DNA of 64,000 bases from Galbitalea soli (GCF_010686725.1 NZ_JAAGWZ010000001.1:558001-622000); one strand, 5' to 3'. Counted from the first letter of the stretch, positions 32,121 to 42,366 are shown. Notes: generated by a model from the sequence alone, not told the origin. A program made the numbers and translations.

Positions 32121-33470
32121 CTACTCGAGGTAGTCGCGGAGCGACTGCGACCGGGACGGGTGACGGAGCTTCGCCATCGTCTTCGACTCGATCTGACGGA
32201 TGCGCTCGCGCGTCACCCCGAAGGTGTCACCGATCTGGTCGAGTGTCTTCGGCATACCGTCACCCAGCCCGAAGCGCATGCGGATAACGCCCGCTTCGCG
32301 CTCGGACAGTGAATCGAGCAGAGACTCGAGCTGCTTCTGCAGCATCGTGAACCCCACCGCATCGGCCGGGACAACAGCCTCGGTGTCCTCGATGAGGTCA
32401 CCGAACTCGCTGTCGCCGTCTTCGCCGAGCGGCGTGTGCAGCGAGATCGGCTCACGACCGTACTTCTGAACCTCGATGACCTTCTCAGGCGTCATGTCGA
32501 GCTCACGGCTCAACTCCTCCGGGGTGGGCTCGCGGCCCAGGTCCTGAAGCATCTGGCGCTGGACGCGGGCGAGCTTGTTGATGACCTCGACCATGTGGAC
32601 CGGAATGCGGATGGTGCGCGCCTGGTCGGCCATCGCACGCGTGATCGCCTGCCGGATCCACCAGGTCGCGTAGGTGGAGAACTTGAATCCCTTGGTGTAG
32701 TCGAACTTCTCGACGGCACGAATGAGGCCGAGGTTGCCCTCCTGGATTAGGTCGAGGAACTGCATGCCGCGGCCGGTGTAACGCTTCGCGAGCGAGACCA
32801 CGAGGCGGAGGTTCGCGCCGAGCAGATGACTCTTGGCGCGCTGGCCATCCTTCGCGACCCAGAGCAGCTCGCGACCGAGGGACGACTTGCGTTCGGCCTC
32901 CGACATCTGCGAGAGCTTGTCCTCGGCGAAGAGTCCCGCCTCGATGCGCATGGCGAGCTCGACCTCTTCGGCGGCGTTGAGGAGAGCGACCTTGCCGATC
33001 TGCTTGAGGTAGTCCTTGACCGGGTCGGCGGTGGCGCCGGTGATGGCGCTCGAGTAGACCGGCACCTCGTCGTCGTCGTCCACGAGGGAGAGAACGAGCG
33101 CGCCGGAGGGGAGCTCCTCCTCGAGCTTCGGCTTCGCATCCTCGTCGTCGTCATCGACGACCGTGTCGTCGACGACCACGTCTTTGACGGCGTCGTCATC
33201 GACCACGTCGACCTCAACGTCAACGTCGACGACGACCGCCTCGACGTCGTCGTCCAGTTCCTCGTCGACCTCGTCGACCTCGTCATCGGTGGCCGCGCCA
33301 CGCTTGGCGCGCGTCGGTGCCTTGGCAGCGGGCGCCTTGGCGGCAGGTGCCTTGGCGGCGGGCGCCTTGGCGGCGGGCTTCGCAGCGCGCGCCTTCGGGG
33401 CAGCGGGGGCGGTGGGGTCGACGCTGACCTCATCCGATTCGAGGGTTGCAGTCTTGGTCCGGGTAGCCAT
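32121..33470 (-). CDS. sigA: principal RNA polymerase sigma factor
   Basis: A 449-residue group 1 sigma-70 factor. After an alanine/lysine-rich and then very acidic N-terminus (about residues 15-145) come region 1.2 ([21 protein letters not shown]), region 2 ([20 protein letters not shown] and [20 protein letters not shown]), region 3 and region 4 ([20 protein letters not shown]). The ATG at 33470 is chosen because AAAGG lies at good spacing. An upstream in-frame ATG lacks this. It is the first gene of a sigA-murT-gatD unit. Confidence 0.95.
   Translation of the reverse strand: MATRTKTATLESDEVSVDPTAPAAPKARAAKPAAKAPAAKAPAAKAPAAKAPTRAKRGAATDDEVDEVDEELDDDVEAVVVDVDVEVDVVDDDAVKDVVVDDTVVDDDDEDAKPKLEEELPSGALVLSLVDDDDEVPVYSSAITGATADPVKDYLKQIGKVALLNAAEEVELAMRIEAGLFAEDKLSQMSEAERKSSLGRELLWVAKDGQRAKSHLLGANLRLVVSLAKRYTGRGMQFLDLIQEGNLGLIRAVEKFDYTKGFKFSTYATWWIRQAITRAMADQARTIRIPVHMVEVINKLARVQRQMLQDLGREPTPEELSRELDMTPEKVIEVQKYGREPISLHTPLGEDGDSEFGDLIEDTEAVVPADAVGFTMLQKQLESLLDSLSEREAGVIRMRFGLGDGMPKTLDQIGDTFGVTRERIRQIESKTMAKLRHPSRSQSLRDYLE
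33316..33375 (-). repeat. four 15-bp tandem repeats in sigA
   Basis: Four near-identical 15-bp units, of the form GGYGCCTTGGCRGCR on the plus strand, encode repeated Ala-Ala-Lys-Ala-Pro in the sigma factor N-terminus. Such repeats can change in number by slippage. Confidence 0.85.
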
Positions 33471-33667
33471 GAGTGACACCTTTCCGGTTTGTTTCGTGCG
33501 GGTTACCTGCACGCGGGCACAACTAAGACCCTTGTCAAGTCGGGGGGCCCGACACGATGAACGCGTCAGAGGCCGGAACGACGGGACCGGGTCTCAGACT
33601 TAATTATTGCACGCTTCCTCGACAAGTCTTGCCAAAGTGCGTCGTGGTGGGCTATTAGGCCGCCACG

Positions 33668-34996
33668 TCACTCGCGGCGCCTGCGCCAGGCTCTGGAGAG
33701 TGCAACCCACAGGGGGGCGACGTCTATTCCCTCCTGCTCGTGCAGACGGCGTCTGGTCTGGCGGCGGGAAATGATCACGAAGACCACGCCCACGCCCACG
33801 ACGAGGTATTGCACGAGGAAGGCGACCCGAAACCCGGTGAGCGTGTAGAGCTGACCGGAGCCGGCACCGCCACTCGCCCGACTGACCAGGTCGAGCACGA
33901 TCCCGATGAGGAACATCATGATGAACGACGCGAGAAAGCCGCCGACGTTCACGATGCCGTTCGCCGAGCCGAGGCTGCGCAAGGGGTTGAAGGTTCGCGC
34001 GAAGTCGAAGCCGATGAGCGATCCCGGACCACCGATGGCGATGACGACGATCAGGAGAATCACCGCCCACAATGGTGGATGCCCGGGCCAGGCGAGCACG
34101 ACCGCCCAGGCCAGCCCCATCGCGACGACGATGCCGAGCACGAGACTGCTCCGGCGCATCGGATGACGCGCCGTCAGGACACCGAGGATCGGGCCCGCGA
34201 TCACCGCCGTGACGACCATGAGAGTGAGCAGCAGGGACGCGTTCTGCGGTCCGTATCCCAGGGCGACCGACAGGAACGGAAATCCCCACAGCAGGGCGAA
34301 GACGTTGCCCGACGACTGGGTCACGAAGTGCGACCAGAAGCCGAGTCGCGTGCCCGGCCTGGCCAGGGCATCCAGGAGACCGCGGAGCGGCGAGGCCGAC
34401 CCATGCACGACGGGCACGGAAGAAGTGATGGGCGAGGTGCCATTGCGGACGAAGGCGGCCACACCGAGAAACGCGAGGGCCGAGAGCGAGGCCGCGCTGA
34501 GGAACGTCGGGGTCCACCCCGCCGCGTGGAGCAGCAGCGAGAGCGGCACCGCCGACAGGATCTGGCCGGTCTGGCCCAGCGTGCCGAGCCACTGCGAGAC
34601 GATCGGCAGCGTTCTGCCCGAGAACCAGTTGGCGATGAGCCGGAGGATGGAGATGAACGTCATCGCGTCGCCCGCGCCGACGAGCATCCTGCCCGCGATC
34701 GCGACGCCGATCGTGGGCGAGAGCGCCAGGGTGGTCTGCCCCACCATCATGAGGGCGGCACCCACGAGGATGAGCAGGCGGGGCCCGGTGCGGTCCAGCA
34801 GGATGCCCACCGGCACTTGAAGACCGGCGTACACGATCAACTGCACGACCGCGAGCGTGGACAGCACCGCGGCGGAGATCTCGAACCGGTCCGTCGCCGC
34901 GACGCCCGCGACCCCGAGAGAGGACCGCTGCAGGACCGCCACGATGTAGGCGAAGACCGCGAACCCGAAGACGAGCCAGGATCGTCGAGAGTTCAC
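33668..34996 (-). CDS. major facilitator superfamily transporter
   Basis: A 442-residue membrane protein with about 12 transmembrane helices. The loop 2-3 signature appears as GILLDRTGPRLLILVG. The tail (about residues 405-442) is basic and cytoplasmic. The substrate is not predictable. The start is a GTG with TAGACT 6 bp upstream, so it is probably leaderless. It lies between sigA and the PAC2 gene, all on the minus strand, with its own promoter. Confidence 0.87.
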   Translation of the reverse strand: MNSRRSWLVFGFAVFAYIVAVLQRSSLGVAGVAATDRFEISAAVLSTLAVVQLIVYAGLQVPVGILLDRTGPRLLILVGAALMMVGQTTLALSPTIGVAIAGRMLVGAGDAMTFISILRLIANWFSGRTLPIVSQWLGTLGQTGQILSAVPLSLLLHAAGWTPTFLSAASLSALAFLGVAAFVRNGTSPITSSVPVVHGSASPLRGLLDALARPGTRLGFWSHFVTQSSGNVFALLWGFPFLSVALGYGPQNASLLLTLMVVTAVIAGPILGVLTARHPMRRSSLVLGIVVAMGLAWAVVLAWPGHPPLWAVILLIVVIAIGGPGSLIGFDFARTFNPLRSLGSANGIVNVGGFLASFIMMFLIGIVLDLVSRASGGAGSGQLYTLTGFRVAFLVQYLVVGVGVVFVIISRRQTRRRLHEQEGIDVAPLWVALSRAWRRRRE

Positions 34997-35002
34997 GCTG
35001 CC

Positions 35003-35008
35003 AGTCTA
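35003..35008 (-). promoter_or_regulatory. -10 element, leaderless start of MFS gene
   Basis: TAGACT on the minus strand lies 6 bp before the GTG at 34996. Confidence 0.5.
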
Positions 35009-35067
35009 CCGACGGGCCGTCGCTTCTCGGCGGCTCGTGCGGCGGGGCGCGCGCGCCTCGCCGCCGA

Positions 35068-35988
35068 TCAGATCGACGGTGTGTCGTCGTCGCGCCGCAT
35101 CGCCAGGAAGTTCTGCAGCTCGGCGGCGATCGCGTCGGCGGTCGGCAATTCGCCGTCCTCGTCGGTCAGCGGCGAGCGCAGAGGATTGTCGAGCATGTAG
35201 CTGTCGTGGCGCTCCTCGAGCGTGCTGACGAGTTTCGCGAGCTCCGGGTTGTTCTGCACCTGGTCATCGATCTTGACGAGGAACTCGCGTCCCGACTCGC
35301 GCAGCGCGTCGGTCGGGAAGATCAGGCCCGTCGCTGCACTCACGCTCTCCAGCGCGGCGACCGCGGCGAGCGGGAACTCGGTGTCTCCCAGGTAGTGCGG
35401 GATCAACAGCACGAATCCCGCCGTGGGGTGATCGAGCTGCTGCAGCCGGTATTCGACGAGGTGGAGCGCGTTGGCCGGCGCCTGGGTCTGCGGCTTCCAC
35501 ACCGACAGCGTCTCGGTGAGCTCCGAGCGATTGCCGCTCACCGTCACGCCGATCGGCCGCGTGTGCGGGACCGGCATCGGGATGGCATGCACCCAGGTCG
35601 TCGACTTCACGTCGAAACGGGCGACGAGATCGAGGATCGCCGCGGTGAATCGCTCCCATTTGAAGTCCGGTTCGTAGCCGGTGAGGAGCAGGAACGGCTG
35701 ACCCACTTCATCCTGCGCGAGCGACAGCGCGAGCTGAGACGGGGTGAAGTCGGCCAGGTGGTCGCGATCGAAGTAGATGATCGGGCGTCGCGCCCGGTAG
35801 TCGAGCAGTTCGTCGTTGTCGAAGCGCGCGACGATGTGGTGATCGAGCGAATCGATGAGGTAGTCGTTGAACTGCGACACGGCCGACCCCGCGTCGGCGA
35901 AACCGGTCAGGCCGGCGACGAGGGGCAACCCGCGGGGCACCTCATCAGGGTCGACAAGCAGGTCGTAGAGACCATCGGGATCGCGCAT
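35068..35988 (-). CDS. PAC2-family protein
   Basis: A 306-residue protein of the PAC2 (proteasome assembly chaperone-like) family. Visible features are PLVAGLTGFADAGSAVSQF, RRPIIYFDRDHLADF, FLLLTGYEPDFKWERF and HAIPMPVPHTRP. The family is widespread in actinobacteria but its function there is not settled. The ATG has TAGAGT 6 bp upstream on the minus strand. It is divergent from pepA. Confidence 0.87.
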   Translation of the reverse strand: MRDPDGLYDLLVDPDEVPRGLPLVAGLTGFADAGSAVSQFNDYLIDSLDHHIVARFDNDELLDYRARRPIIYFDRDHLADFTPSQLALSLAQDEVGQPFLLLTGYEPDFKWERFTAAILDLVARFDVKSTTWVHAIPMPVPHTRPIGVTVSGNRSELTETLSVWKPQTQAPANALHLVEYRLQQLDHPTAGFVLLIPHYLGDTEFPLAAVAALESVSAATGLIFPTDALRESGREFLVKIDDQVQNNPELAKLVSTLEERHDSYMLDNPLRSPLTDEDGELPTADAIAAELQNFLAMRRDDDTPSI

Positions 35989-35994
35989 GCCACA

Positions 35995-36000
35995 ACTCTA
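35995..36000 (-). promoter_or_regulatory. -10 element, leaderless start of PAC2 gene
   Basis: TAGAGT on the minus strand lies 6 bp before the ATG at 35988. Confidence 0.5.
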
Positions 36001-36090
36001 ATCGGCGGTGCCGCGGCACTTCCGGCCGGGGCGCGCTGTGGCGTCATGCCCTCAGCGAACACGGCGGCGAGGGCCGCTCCGGGGGCTCGG

Positions 36091-36096
36091 TAGCAT
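36091..36096 (+). promoter_or_regulatory. -10 element, leaderless start of pepA
   Basis: TAGCAT lies 6 bp before the pepA ATG, with no ribosome site. Confidence 0.5.
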
Positions 36097-36102
36097 GGCG
36101 GG

Positions 36103-37587
36103 ATGACCGTCCCCGCCCTCCACGTCCTGTCCGACTCCCCCGCCGCAGCCATCGGCGACGTGCTCGTGGTCGGAGTTGTGAAGACCGACTCCGGACCACG
36201 CCTCCTCGGCGAGACCGCCGCGCTTCCGGGCATCCCGGACGATCTCACAGCAATCGGATTCGGCGGCGGCGTCGACGAGCTGCGGCGGATCCCCTCGGCC
36301 GACGGGGTCGCCTCGTCGAGCATCGCACTCATCGGGGTGGGGACCGACGTGACGCCGACGAGCCTGCGCTACGCGGCCGGATCAGCGCTGCGGCAGCTCC
36401 GCGGCGTCGACCGCGTCACCGTCGCCCTCCCCGCCGACGACGACGACGCCCTGCTCGCCGTGCTCGAGGGCGCCGCCATGGGCGCCTACCTCTACACGGC
36501 CTACCGATCCGCGCCCGACGAGGGCGCGCGTGCTCCCCGCGACGTCGCCGTGCTGTCCGCGGTGACGGAGTACCACTCCATCGTCGCCCGTGCCGCTCTC
36601 GTCGCCGGAGCCGTGGCGACGGTCAAGAACCTCGTCAACACTCCACCCTCCGACCTGTTCCCCGAGACCCTCACGACCGAGGCGCTGCGGCTCGCCGAGG
36701 ATGCCCCGGTGGAGGTCGAGGTGCTGCGCGAGGAGGAGTTGGCCGCCAGTGGATTCGGCGGGATCCTCGGGGTCGGGCTGGGCTCAAGTCGCGGACCCAG
36801 GCTGGTCAAAGTGACCTACTCCCCCGTCGAGGCGAGCAAGCACCTCGCGCTCGTCGGCAAGGGAATCACCTTCGACTCCGGCGGACTCTCGTTGAAGCCT
36901 CCCGTGTCGATGGTCGGCATGAAGTACGACATGACGGGAGCCGCGACCGTTCTCGCCGTCACTCTCGCGGCCGCGCGGCTGGGCCTCAACGTCAAGATCA
37001 CCGCCTGGTTGTGCCTCGCCGAGAACCTGCCCTCGGGCACCGCGATGCGGCCCAACGACGTATTGCGGATTCGCGGCGGCAAGACCGTCGAGGTGCTGAA
37101 CACGGATGCCGAGGGCCGCCTGGTCCTGGCCGACGGCCTCGTCGCCGCGAGCGAGGAACTCCCCGACGCGATCGTCGACGTCGCGACGCTGACCGGCGCG
37201 CAGCGCGTGGCGCTCGGTGACCGCGTGTCCGCCGTCATCGGGGACGCCGCACTCTCACAGACGCTCGTCGAACTCGCGGATGCCGCGGGCGAGAGCTTCT
37301 GGGCAATGCCCATGCCCGCCGAACTGCGCGCGATGCTCAACTCGGACGTCGCCGACATCGCGAACGTGAAGCCCGGAAACACCGCCGCAGGGATGCTCGT
37401 CGCGGGTGTCTTCCTGCGAGAGTTCGTGGGGAATGCTGCCGACGGTAACCGTATTCCCTGGGCACACCTCGACATCGCCGGCCCCTCCGACAACGGCGGC
37501 GGCGGGTACGGCTTCACCGCTAAGGGGCCGACCGGCGTCACGGTCCGGGCGCTCCTGTCACTGGCCGAGTATTTTTCTGTCGCGTAG
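36103..37587 (+). CDS. pepA: leucyl aminopeptidase
   Basis: A 494-residue M17 metallopeptidase that removes N-terminal residues from peptides. The two-metal site is in KGITFDSGGLSLKP and NTDAEGRLVLADGL. An N-terminal macro-like domain (about 1-170) precedes the catalytic domain. The hexameric cytosolic form is expected. Its promoter gives a leaderless mRNA. A short hairpin (37600-37616) follows the stop before lpdA. Confidence 0.95.
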   Translation: MTVPALHVLSDSPAAAIGDVLVVGVVKTDSGPRLLGETAALPGIPDDLTAIGFGGGVDELRRIPSADGVASSSIALIGVGTDVTPTSLRYAAGSALRQLRGVDRVTVALPADDDDALLAVLEGAAMGAYLYTAYRSAPDEGARAPRDVAVLSAVTEYHSIVARAALVAGAVATVKNLVNTPPSDLFPETLTTEALRLAEDAPVEVEVLREEELAASGFGGILGVGLGSSRGPRLVKVTYSPVEASKHLALVGKGITFDSGGLSLKPPVSMVGMKYDMTGAATVLAVTLAAARLGLNVKITAWLCLAENLPSGTAMRPNDVLRIRGGKTVEVLNTDAEGRLVLADGLVAASEELPDAIVDVATLTGAQRVALGDRVSAVIGDAALSQTLVELADAAGESFWAMPMPAELRAMLNSDVADIANVKPGNTAAGMLVAGVFLREFVGNAADGNRIPWAHLDIAGPSDNGGGGYGFTAKGPTGVTVRALLSLAEYFSVA

Positions 37588-37599
37588 TAGGGTTTTGGA

Positions 37600-37616
37600 G
37601 GCGGGCGAGACCCGCC
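37600..37616 (+). terminator. weak hairpin between pepA and lpdA
   Basis: GGCGGG (37600-37605), a 5-nt loop, and CCCGCC (37611-37616) form a short GC hairpin 12 bp after pepA. There is no U-run, so termination may be partial. Confidence 0.35.
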
Positions 37617-37684
37617 CACACGGCCGCTGACATATCGTGCCAGCCGGCCTTCGCACGAATCCTGAAGCACGAGGGAGTTGCTGG

Positions 37685-39058
37685 GTGTCGGAACAGAACT
37701 TTGACATTGTGGTTCTCGGTGCAGGCAGTGGTGGCTACGCCGCTGCGCTGCGCGCGAGTGAGCTCGGCCTGTCGGTCGGATTGATCGAGAAGGGCAAGCT
37801 GGGCGGCACCTGCCTCCACGTCGGCTGCATTCCCACCAAGGCACTGCTCCACTCCGCCGAGGTCGCAGACGTCGCGCGTGAGTCCGCCAAGTACGGTGTG
37901 ACCACCACCTTCGGCGGAATCGACATCTCCGCCGTGACGGCCTACCGCGAGGGAATCGTCGCGAGCAAGTGGAAGGGCCTCCAGGGCCTCATCAAGGCGC
38001 GCGGCATCACCGTCATCGAGGGCGAGGGTCGACTCGTCTCGCCCACCACCGTGCAGGTCGGCGACGACACGATCGTCGGCAAGAACGTCGTCCTCGCGAC
38101 CGGTTCCTACTCTCGGTCACTCCCAGGACTCGAGATCGGTGGTCGCGTGATCACCTCGGAGCAGGCGCTCCAGCTCGACTTCGTTCCGCAGAAGGTCGCG
38201 GTTCTCGGCGGCGGCGTCATCGGCGTCGAATTCTCGAGCGTGTGGAAGTCCTGGGGCGCGGACGTCACCATCATCGAGGCGCTGCCGCACCTGGTACCCA
38301 ACGAGGACGAGTCCGTCTCGAAGCAGTTCGAGCGCGCGTTCCGCAAGCGCGGCATCAACTTCACCACGGGGGTCCGCTTCCAGTCGGTCGTGCAGAACGA
38401 GAACGGCGTTGTCGTGACCCTCGAGAACGGTGCCACGGTCGAAGCGGAGCTGCTCCTCGTCGCCGTGGGCCGCGGCCCGTCGACGGCGGGTCTCGGCTTC
38501 GAGGAGGTCGGCGTGACGATGGATCGCGGATACGTCCTCACCGACGAGCGCCTGCGGACCAACATCCCCGGAGTCTTCGCTGTCGGCGACATCGTGCCCG
38601 GTCTGCAGCTCGCGCACCGCGGGTTCCAGCAGGGCATCTTCGTCGCGGAGGAGATCGCCGGCCTGAACCCGGTCGTCATCGAAGACGTCAACATCCCCAA
38701 GGTCACCTACAGCGACCCGGAGGTCGCGTCGGTCGGACTCTCCGAGGCGAAGGCCGCCGAGAAGTACGGTGCCGACAAGATCACGGCCTACGACTACAAC
38801 CTCGCGGGCAACGGCAAGAGCCACATCATCGGCACCTCGGGCTCGATCAAGGTCGTCCGCGTGAACGACGGTCCGGTCGTCGGCGTGCACATGATCGGCG
38901 CCCGCGTCGGCGAGCTGATCGGCGAGGCACAGCTCGCGGTGAACTGGGAGGCGTACCCCGAGGACATCGCGCCGCTGGTCCACGCGCACCCGACGCAGAA
39001 CGAGGCGCTCGGCGAGGCGTTCCTCGCGCTCGCGGGCAAGCCCCTGCACGCGATCTAG
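37685..39058 (+). CDS. lpdA: dihydrolipoyl dehydrogenase
   Basis: A 457-residue flavoprotein, the E3 of 2-oxoacid dehydrogenase complexes, which reoxidises dihydrolipoyl groups with NAD+. The FAD motif is VVLGAGSGGYAAALRA. The redox disulfide is in GGTCLHVGCIPTKAL. The NAD motif is VAVLGGGVIGVEFSSVW and the C-terminal base is in HAHPTQNEALGEAF. I chose the GTG at 37685, placed 8 bp after GAGGGAG. It is followed by sucB and further on by lipB and lipA. Confidence 0.95.
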   Translation: MSEQNFDIVVLGAGSGGYAAALRASELGLSVGLIEKGKLGGTCLHVGCIPTKALLHSAEVADVARESAKYGVTTTFGGIDISAVTAYREGIVASKWKGLQGLIKARGITVIEGEGRLVSPTTVQVGDDTIVGKNVVLATGSYSRSLPGLEIGGRVITSEQALQLDFVPQKVAVLGGGVIGVEFSSVWKSWGADVTIIEALPHLVPNEDESVSKQFERAFRKRGINFTTGVRFQSVVQNENGVVVTLENGATVEAELLLVAVGRGPSTAGLGFEEVGVTMDRGYVLTDERLRTNIPGVFAVGDIVPGLQLAHRGFQQGIFVAEEIAGLNPVVIEDVNIPKVTYSDPEVASVGLSEAKAAEKYGADKITAYDYNLAGNGKSHIIGTSGSIKVVRVNDGPVVGVHMIGARVGELIGEAQLAVNWEAYPEDIAPLVHAHPTQNEALGEAFLALAGKPLHAI

Positions 39059-39122
39059 ACCGTCGCGCATCCACCGGAACTAAGCTACACACTGCAGCAT
39101 TTGTAAATAAGGAGCATCACTG

Positions 39123-40688
39123 ATGAGCGAATCCGTCAACCTCCCGGCACTCGGCGAGAGTGTCACCGAGGGCACGGTAACCCGCTGGTTGAAGAGCGTC
39201 GGCGACCGTGTGGAGGTAGACGAGCCGCTGCTCGAGGTATCGACGGACAAGGTCGACACCGAGATCCCTTCGCCTGTCGCCGGAATCATCGAGGCGATTC
39301 TCGTCGCCGAGGACGAGACCGTCGAAGTGGGCACTCCTCTCGTAACCATCGGTGATGGATCGGGCGGTGCGGAATCCGCTCCGGCAGAACCCGCGGCGAC
39401 GCCCGCCAATGAGACCGCCGCCCAGCCGGTGGAGGTCGTCCCCTCCACGGAGGCGCCCGCACCGGAGGTCGCGGCTCCTGCGGCACCCGCTGCGCCCGCG
39501 CCCGACTTCGCTGCTGCCCCCGCCCCCACGACGCCGCCCGTGACCGGTGCCCCGCCCGCACCCGTCGAGGCCGCTCCCGTCGAAGCCGTTCCTGCCGCCG
39601 CAGCGCTGGTCGACGCGGCACCTGCTGAGGCGGCGTACCAGCCTGAGGTGGCGCCCGCTCCCGCCGTAGCGGAGGCCGCTCCGACGCCCGCTCCGGCGCC
39701 GGTCGTGGCAGCTGCTCCCGCTGCTCCCGTCACGGCTGAGGCTGCCGCTTCCGAGAGCGCCTCGACCGCGAACGCGGGCTACGTGACTCCCATCGTGCGC
39801 AAGCTCGCCAATGACAAGGGAATCGACCTCGGTTCGGTCACCGGCACCGGCGTTGGCGGACGCATCCGCAAGCAGGACGTGCTGGATGTCGCCGAGCAGG
39901 CGGCCGCTCCCGCAGCAGTGGCTCCGGCGGCCGCGCCCGCGCCCGCCGCTCCCGCCGCCGTCGAGGTCTCGCCCCTGCGAGGCACCACCGTGCCCATGAC
40001 CCGCCTGCGCAAGGTCGTCGCCGAGCGCGCCGTCGTCTCCATGCAGTCCTCGGCTCAGCTGACCTCGGTTGTGGAGGTCGACGTGACAAAGGTCGCGGCC
40101 CTGCGCGACGCCGTGAAGGCCGCCTTTGTCGAGAAGACGGGTGTGAAGCTCTCCTTCCTGCCCTTCTTCGCCCTCGCCGCCGCCGAAGCGTTGAAGGCGT
40201 ACCCGATCATCAACGCCACGATCGAGGGCGACTCGATCGTCTACCCCGACCACGAGAACATGAGCATCGCGGTCGACACCGAGCGCGGGCTGCTCACCCC
40301 GGTGGTGCGGAACGCGAGCGACCTCGACATCGCGGGCCTCGCCACTCAGATCGCAGATCTGGCCACCCGCACGCGCGACAACAAGCTCAAGCCGGACGAG
40401 CTGGCGGGCGGCACCTTCACGCTGACCAACACCGGGTCGCGCGGCGCTCTCTTCGACACGCCGGTGGTGTTCCTCCCCCAGGTCGCCATCCTGGGAACGG
40501 GCATCGTCACCAAGAAGCCCGTCGTGGTCACCGCGGACGGCGTGGATGCGATCGCGATCCGCCAGACGGTCTACCTCGCACTCTCCTACGACCACCGGAT
40601 CGTCGACGGCGCGGATGCCGCTCGATTCCTGGTCGCCGTGAAGAACCGCCTCGAGGCGGGAGCCTTCGAGGGAGACCTCGGCATCTGA
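39123..40688 (+). CDS. sucB: dihydrolipoamide acyltransferase (E2) of 2-oxoacid dehydrogenase
   Basis: A 521-residue E2. It has one lipoyl domain (about 1-80, modified lysine in [12 protein letters not shown]), a long Ala/Pro/Glu-rich linker (about 80-215), a peripheral-subunit-binding domain ([19 protein letters not shown]), a second Ala/Pro linker, and a catalytic domain with [17 protein letters not shown]. In actinobacteria one such E2 often serves both pyruvate and 2-oxoglutarate dehydrogenases, so the symbol is provisional. The ATG has AAGGAG upstream. It follows lpdA by 64 bp. Confidence 0.9.
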   Translation: MSESVNLPALGESVTEGTVTRWLKSVGDRVEVDEPLLEVSTDKVDTEIPSPVAGIIEAILVAEDETVEVGTPLVTIGDGSGGAESAPAEPAATPANETAAQPVEVVPSTEAPAPEVAAPAAPAAPAPDFAAAPAPTTPPVTGAPPAPVEAAPVEAVPAAAALVDAAPAEAAYQPEVAPAPAVAEAAPTPAPAPVVAAAPAAPVTAEAAASESASTANAGYVTPIVRKLANDKGIDLGSVTGTGVGGRIRKQDVLDVAEQAAAPAAVAPAAAPAPAAPAAVEVSPLRGTTVPMTRLRKVVAERAVVSMQSSAQLTSVVEVDVTKVAALRDAVKAAFVEKTGVKLSFLPFFALAAAEALKAYPIINATIEGDSIVYPDHENMSIAVDTERGLLTPVVRNASDLDIAGLATQIADLATRTRDNKLKPDELAGGTFTLTNTGSRGALFDTPVVFLPQVAILGTGIVTKKPVVVTADGVDAIAIRQTVYLALSYDHRIVDGADAARFLVAVKNRLEAGAFEGDLGI

Positions 40689-40719
40689 CCGCCCCCGTGC
40701 GGAGTGCCGCGCGGGGCGG
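40689..40719. terminator. bidirectional hairpin between sucB and the pseudokinase gene
   Basis: Outer arms CCGCCCC (40689-40695) and GGGGCGG (40713-40719) enclose an inner GCGG-AGTG-CCGC stem. It lies exactly between two convergent genes. Confidence 0.45.
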
Positions 40720-40731
40720 CCTCGCGTGGGC

Positions 40732-42366
40732 TCAGCGCTTCCCCGTGGTGGAGTCCACTCGCGGCAGGAAGAGATCGCGAATACGCCAACCGGCCTCGCT
40801 CCTCACGATGAGGACCGACGCGGGTCCCGTATTCGAGGCACCAACCAGCGAGATCAGGGCTGCCCCGCCCAACGACTGCACGCGTCCTACCGCGGACTCA
40901 GCGAGGCTATCCCGTTTCTCGGCGCCGCTCCCCGGGGCGTTCGTTCGCGACTCTCCGAGTAGCGCGAGGTCATGATCGAGGCCGGACGAGCCCGGTTCGT
41001 CGACCACACGCAGGCAACGGGCATCCGAGCGTTCGAGGCAGGCCCGCCGCGCGCGAAGGAGCGCGGTGGCCGCTGCGCCCGGGGCGACGGTTCCGCGGAT
41101 GGGACGAGGCAGCGCCGCCGTCGGTCGTGCCGCGGGCGTGACCGACGATTCCGGATGCGGCGAGACCGCATGGGGCGGAGCACCCAGGGCACGTGCGTCG
41201 AGCCCCGGCACGAGGGCGACCGCGAGAGCCAGTGCGGCGATCACGAGACCGAGGGTCACCCAGAGCGACCTCCGCACACCGCGTAGCGCGGGCAGCGCGC
41301 GGTCGCGCACGGTTCGAGCTGGCCCATCGCCGGCGAGTTGCCGGAGGAGCCGACCGCCGGACGCGCCGACCCCGGCTGCTCTCGACGCGCCGCCACGGTG
41401 CGCCCGCCCCGTGCGCTCCGAATCCCGGAGGTCGCGTCGCCGCGGTAGCGGAGACCCGAACCCCGCGGGGCCCGGCCCCGGCGGCGCCGTCACCGCGGAA
41501 CCACGTAACGCGGCGGGCGACGCCAGCTCGGCTCCGGCCGATCGACCGGCCTGGGACGGCGCGCGTGCCGAGCGATCCGCAGGGGGCTCCACTGCGGCAC
41601 GCGGGGGCTCGAGCGGCAGCGGAGCCGCCCAGCCGAACAGTCGCTCTTCGAGTTCCGCCGCGAATCCGTCGAGCCGCGGTGCTGTGCTGATCCAGCGGCG
41701 GAGTGGCACGGTTCCGGCCGCTTCCCCGGGCGGAAGATGGTCGAGGACGGTGCGACAGAGGGCAGCCAGACGTTCTCGATCGAGGATCACTCCCGGCTGG
41801 GCATCCCGGATCGCCACGGGAGCCTGGGCGGCGAAGGTGGAGGCATGCCCGAAGCCCAGGACAACGGGCTCTCCGGAGGACCCGAGGTGCACCGTGGAGA
41901 CCGAGAGCGCGGTGTGAGCGACCCCCGCGGCGTGCATCCGGTCGATGAGGGTCGCGAGGGGGGCGAGGAGCGTCACCGCCTCGCCGGGGCGAAGCTGCCC
42001 GCGGCGTTCGAGGAACGACCCGACGCTGCCCTGTGGTGCTCGCTCGAGGATGGCGAGGGGGCGCCCCGAGTGCTCGGTCACGTCGAGGAGACGGCAGGCA
42101 TAGGGTCCGTCCGCACGGGCGAGCGCCTCGAGCTCGACGGCGATGCTCAGCTGCGGAGTCGACGGGTGGAAGAGCTTGATGACGACGGCCTGGCGCGCCT
42201 GATCCGGGTCAGCTGCGGGAACACCGAGGATGATGTCGGCCCGGCTGCCGACCGCGAGACGCCGGACGAGACGGAACCCCGCGAGCTGGCTCGGGAGCGG
42301 TGATGATGACTCCCCCGGGTCGAGTCGGTCGTCGTCGAGCAGAGTGGGGAGCGCGCGCACGGTCAT
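40732..42366 (-). CDS. membrane pseudokinase
   Basis: A 544-residue protein with a degenerate protein-kinase domain (about 30-245), a long Pro/Ala/Arg-rich linker, one transmembrane helix (about 368-387) and an extracytoplasmic domain of about 155 residues ending ASVLIVRSEAGWRIRDLFLP. The beta-3 lysine is kept (VVIKLF, Lys64). The catalytic loop HRDLxxxN reads HTALSVSTVHL, so Asp and Asn are lost, and DFG reads GFG. Phosphotransfer is therefore unlikely. It could bind nucleotide or act as a sensor scaffold. It lies between sucB and lipB on the opposite strand. Confidence 0.8.
   Translation of the reverse strand: MTVRALPTLLDDDRLDPGESSSPLPSQLAGFRLVRRLAVGSRADIILGVPAADPDQARQAVVIKLFHPSTPQLSIAVELEALARADGPYACRLLDVTEHSGRPLAILERAPQGSVGSFLERRGQLRPGEAVTLLAPLATLIDRMHAAGVAHTALSVSTVHLGSSGEPVVLGFGHASTFAAQAPVAIRDAQPGVILDRERLAALCRTVLDHLPPGEAAGTVPLRRWISTAPRLDGFAAELEERLFGWAAPLPLEPPRAAVEPPADRSARAPSQAGRSAGAELASPAALRGSAVTAPPGPGPAGFGSPLPRRRDLRDSERTGRAHRGGASRAAGVGASGGRLLRQLAGDGPARTVRDRALPALRGVRRSLWVTLGLVIAALALAVALVPGLDARALGAPPHAVSPHPESSVTPAARPTAALPRPIRGTVAPGAAATALLRARRACLERSDARCLRVVDEPGSSGLDHDLALLGESRTNAPGSGAEKRDSLAESAVGRVQSLGGAALISLVGASNTGPASVLIVRSEAGWRIRDLFLPRVDSTTGKR

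Noticed and set aside
33533-33538. TTGACA hexamer as the sigA -35
   Set aside because: A perfect TTGACA is on the minus strand, but no acceptable -10 lies 16-19 bp further on, so I do not call the promoter.
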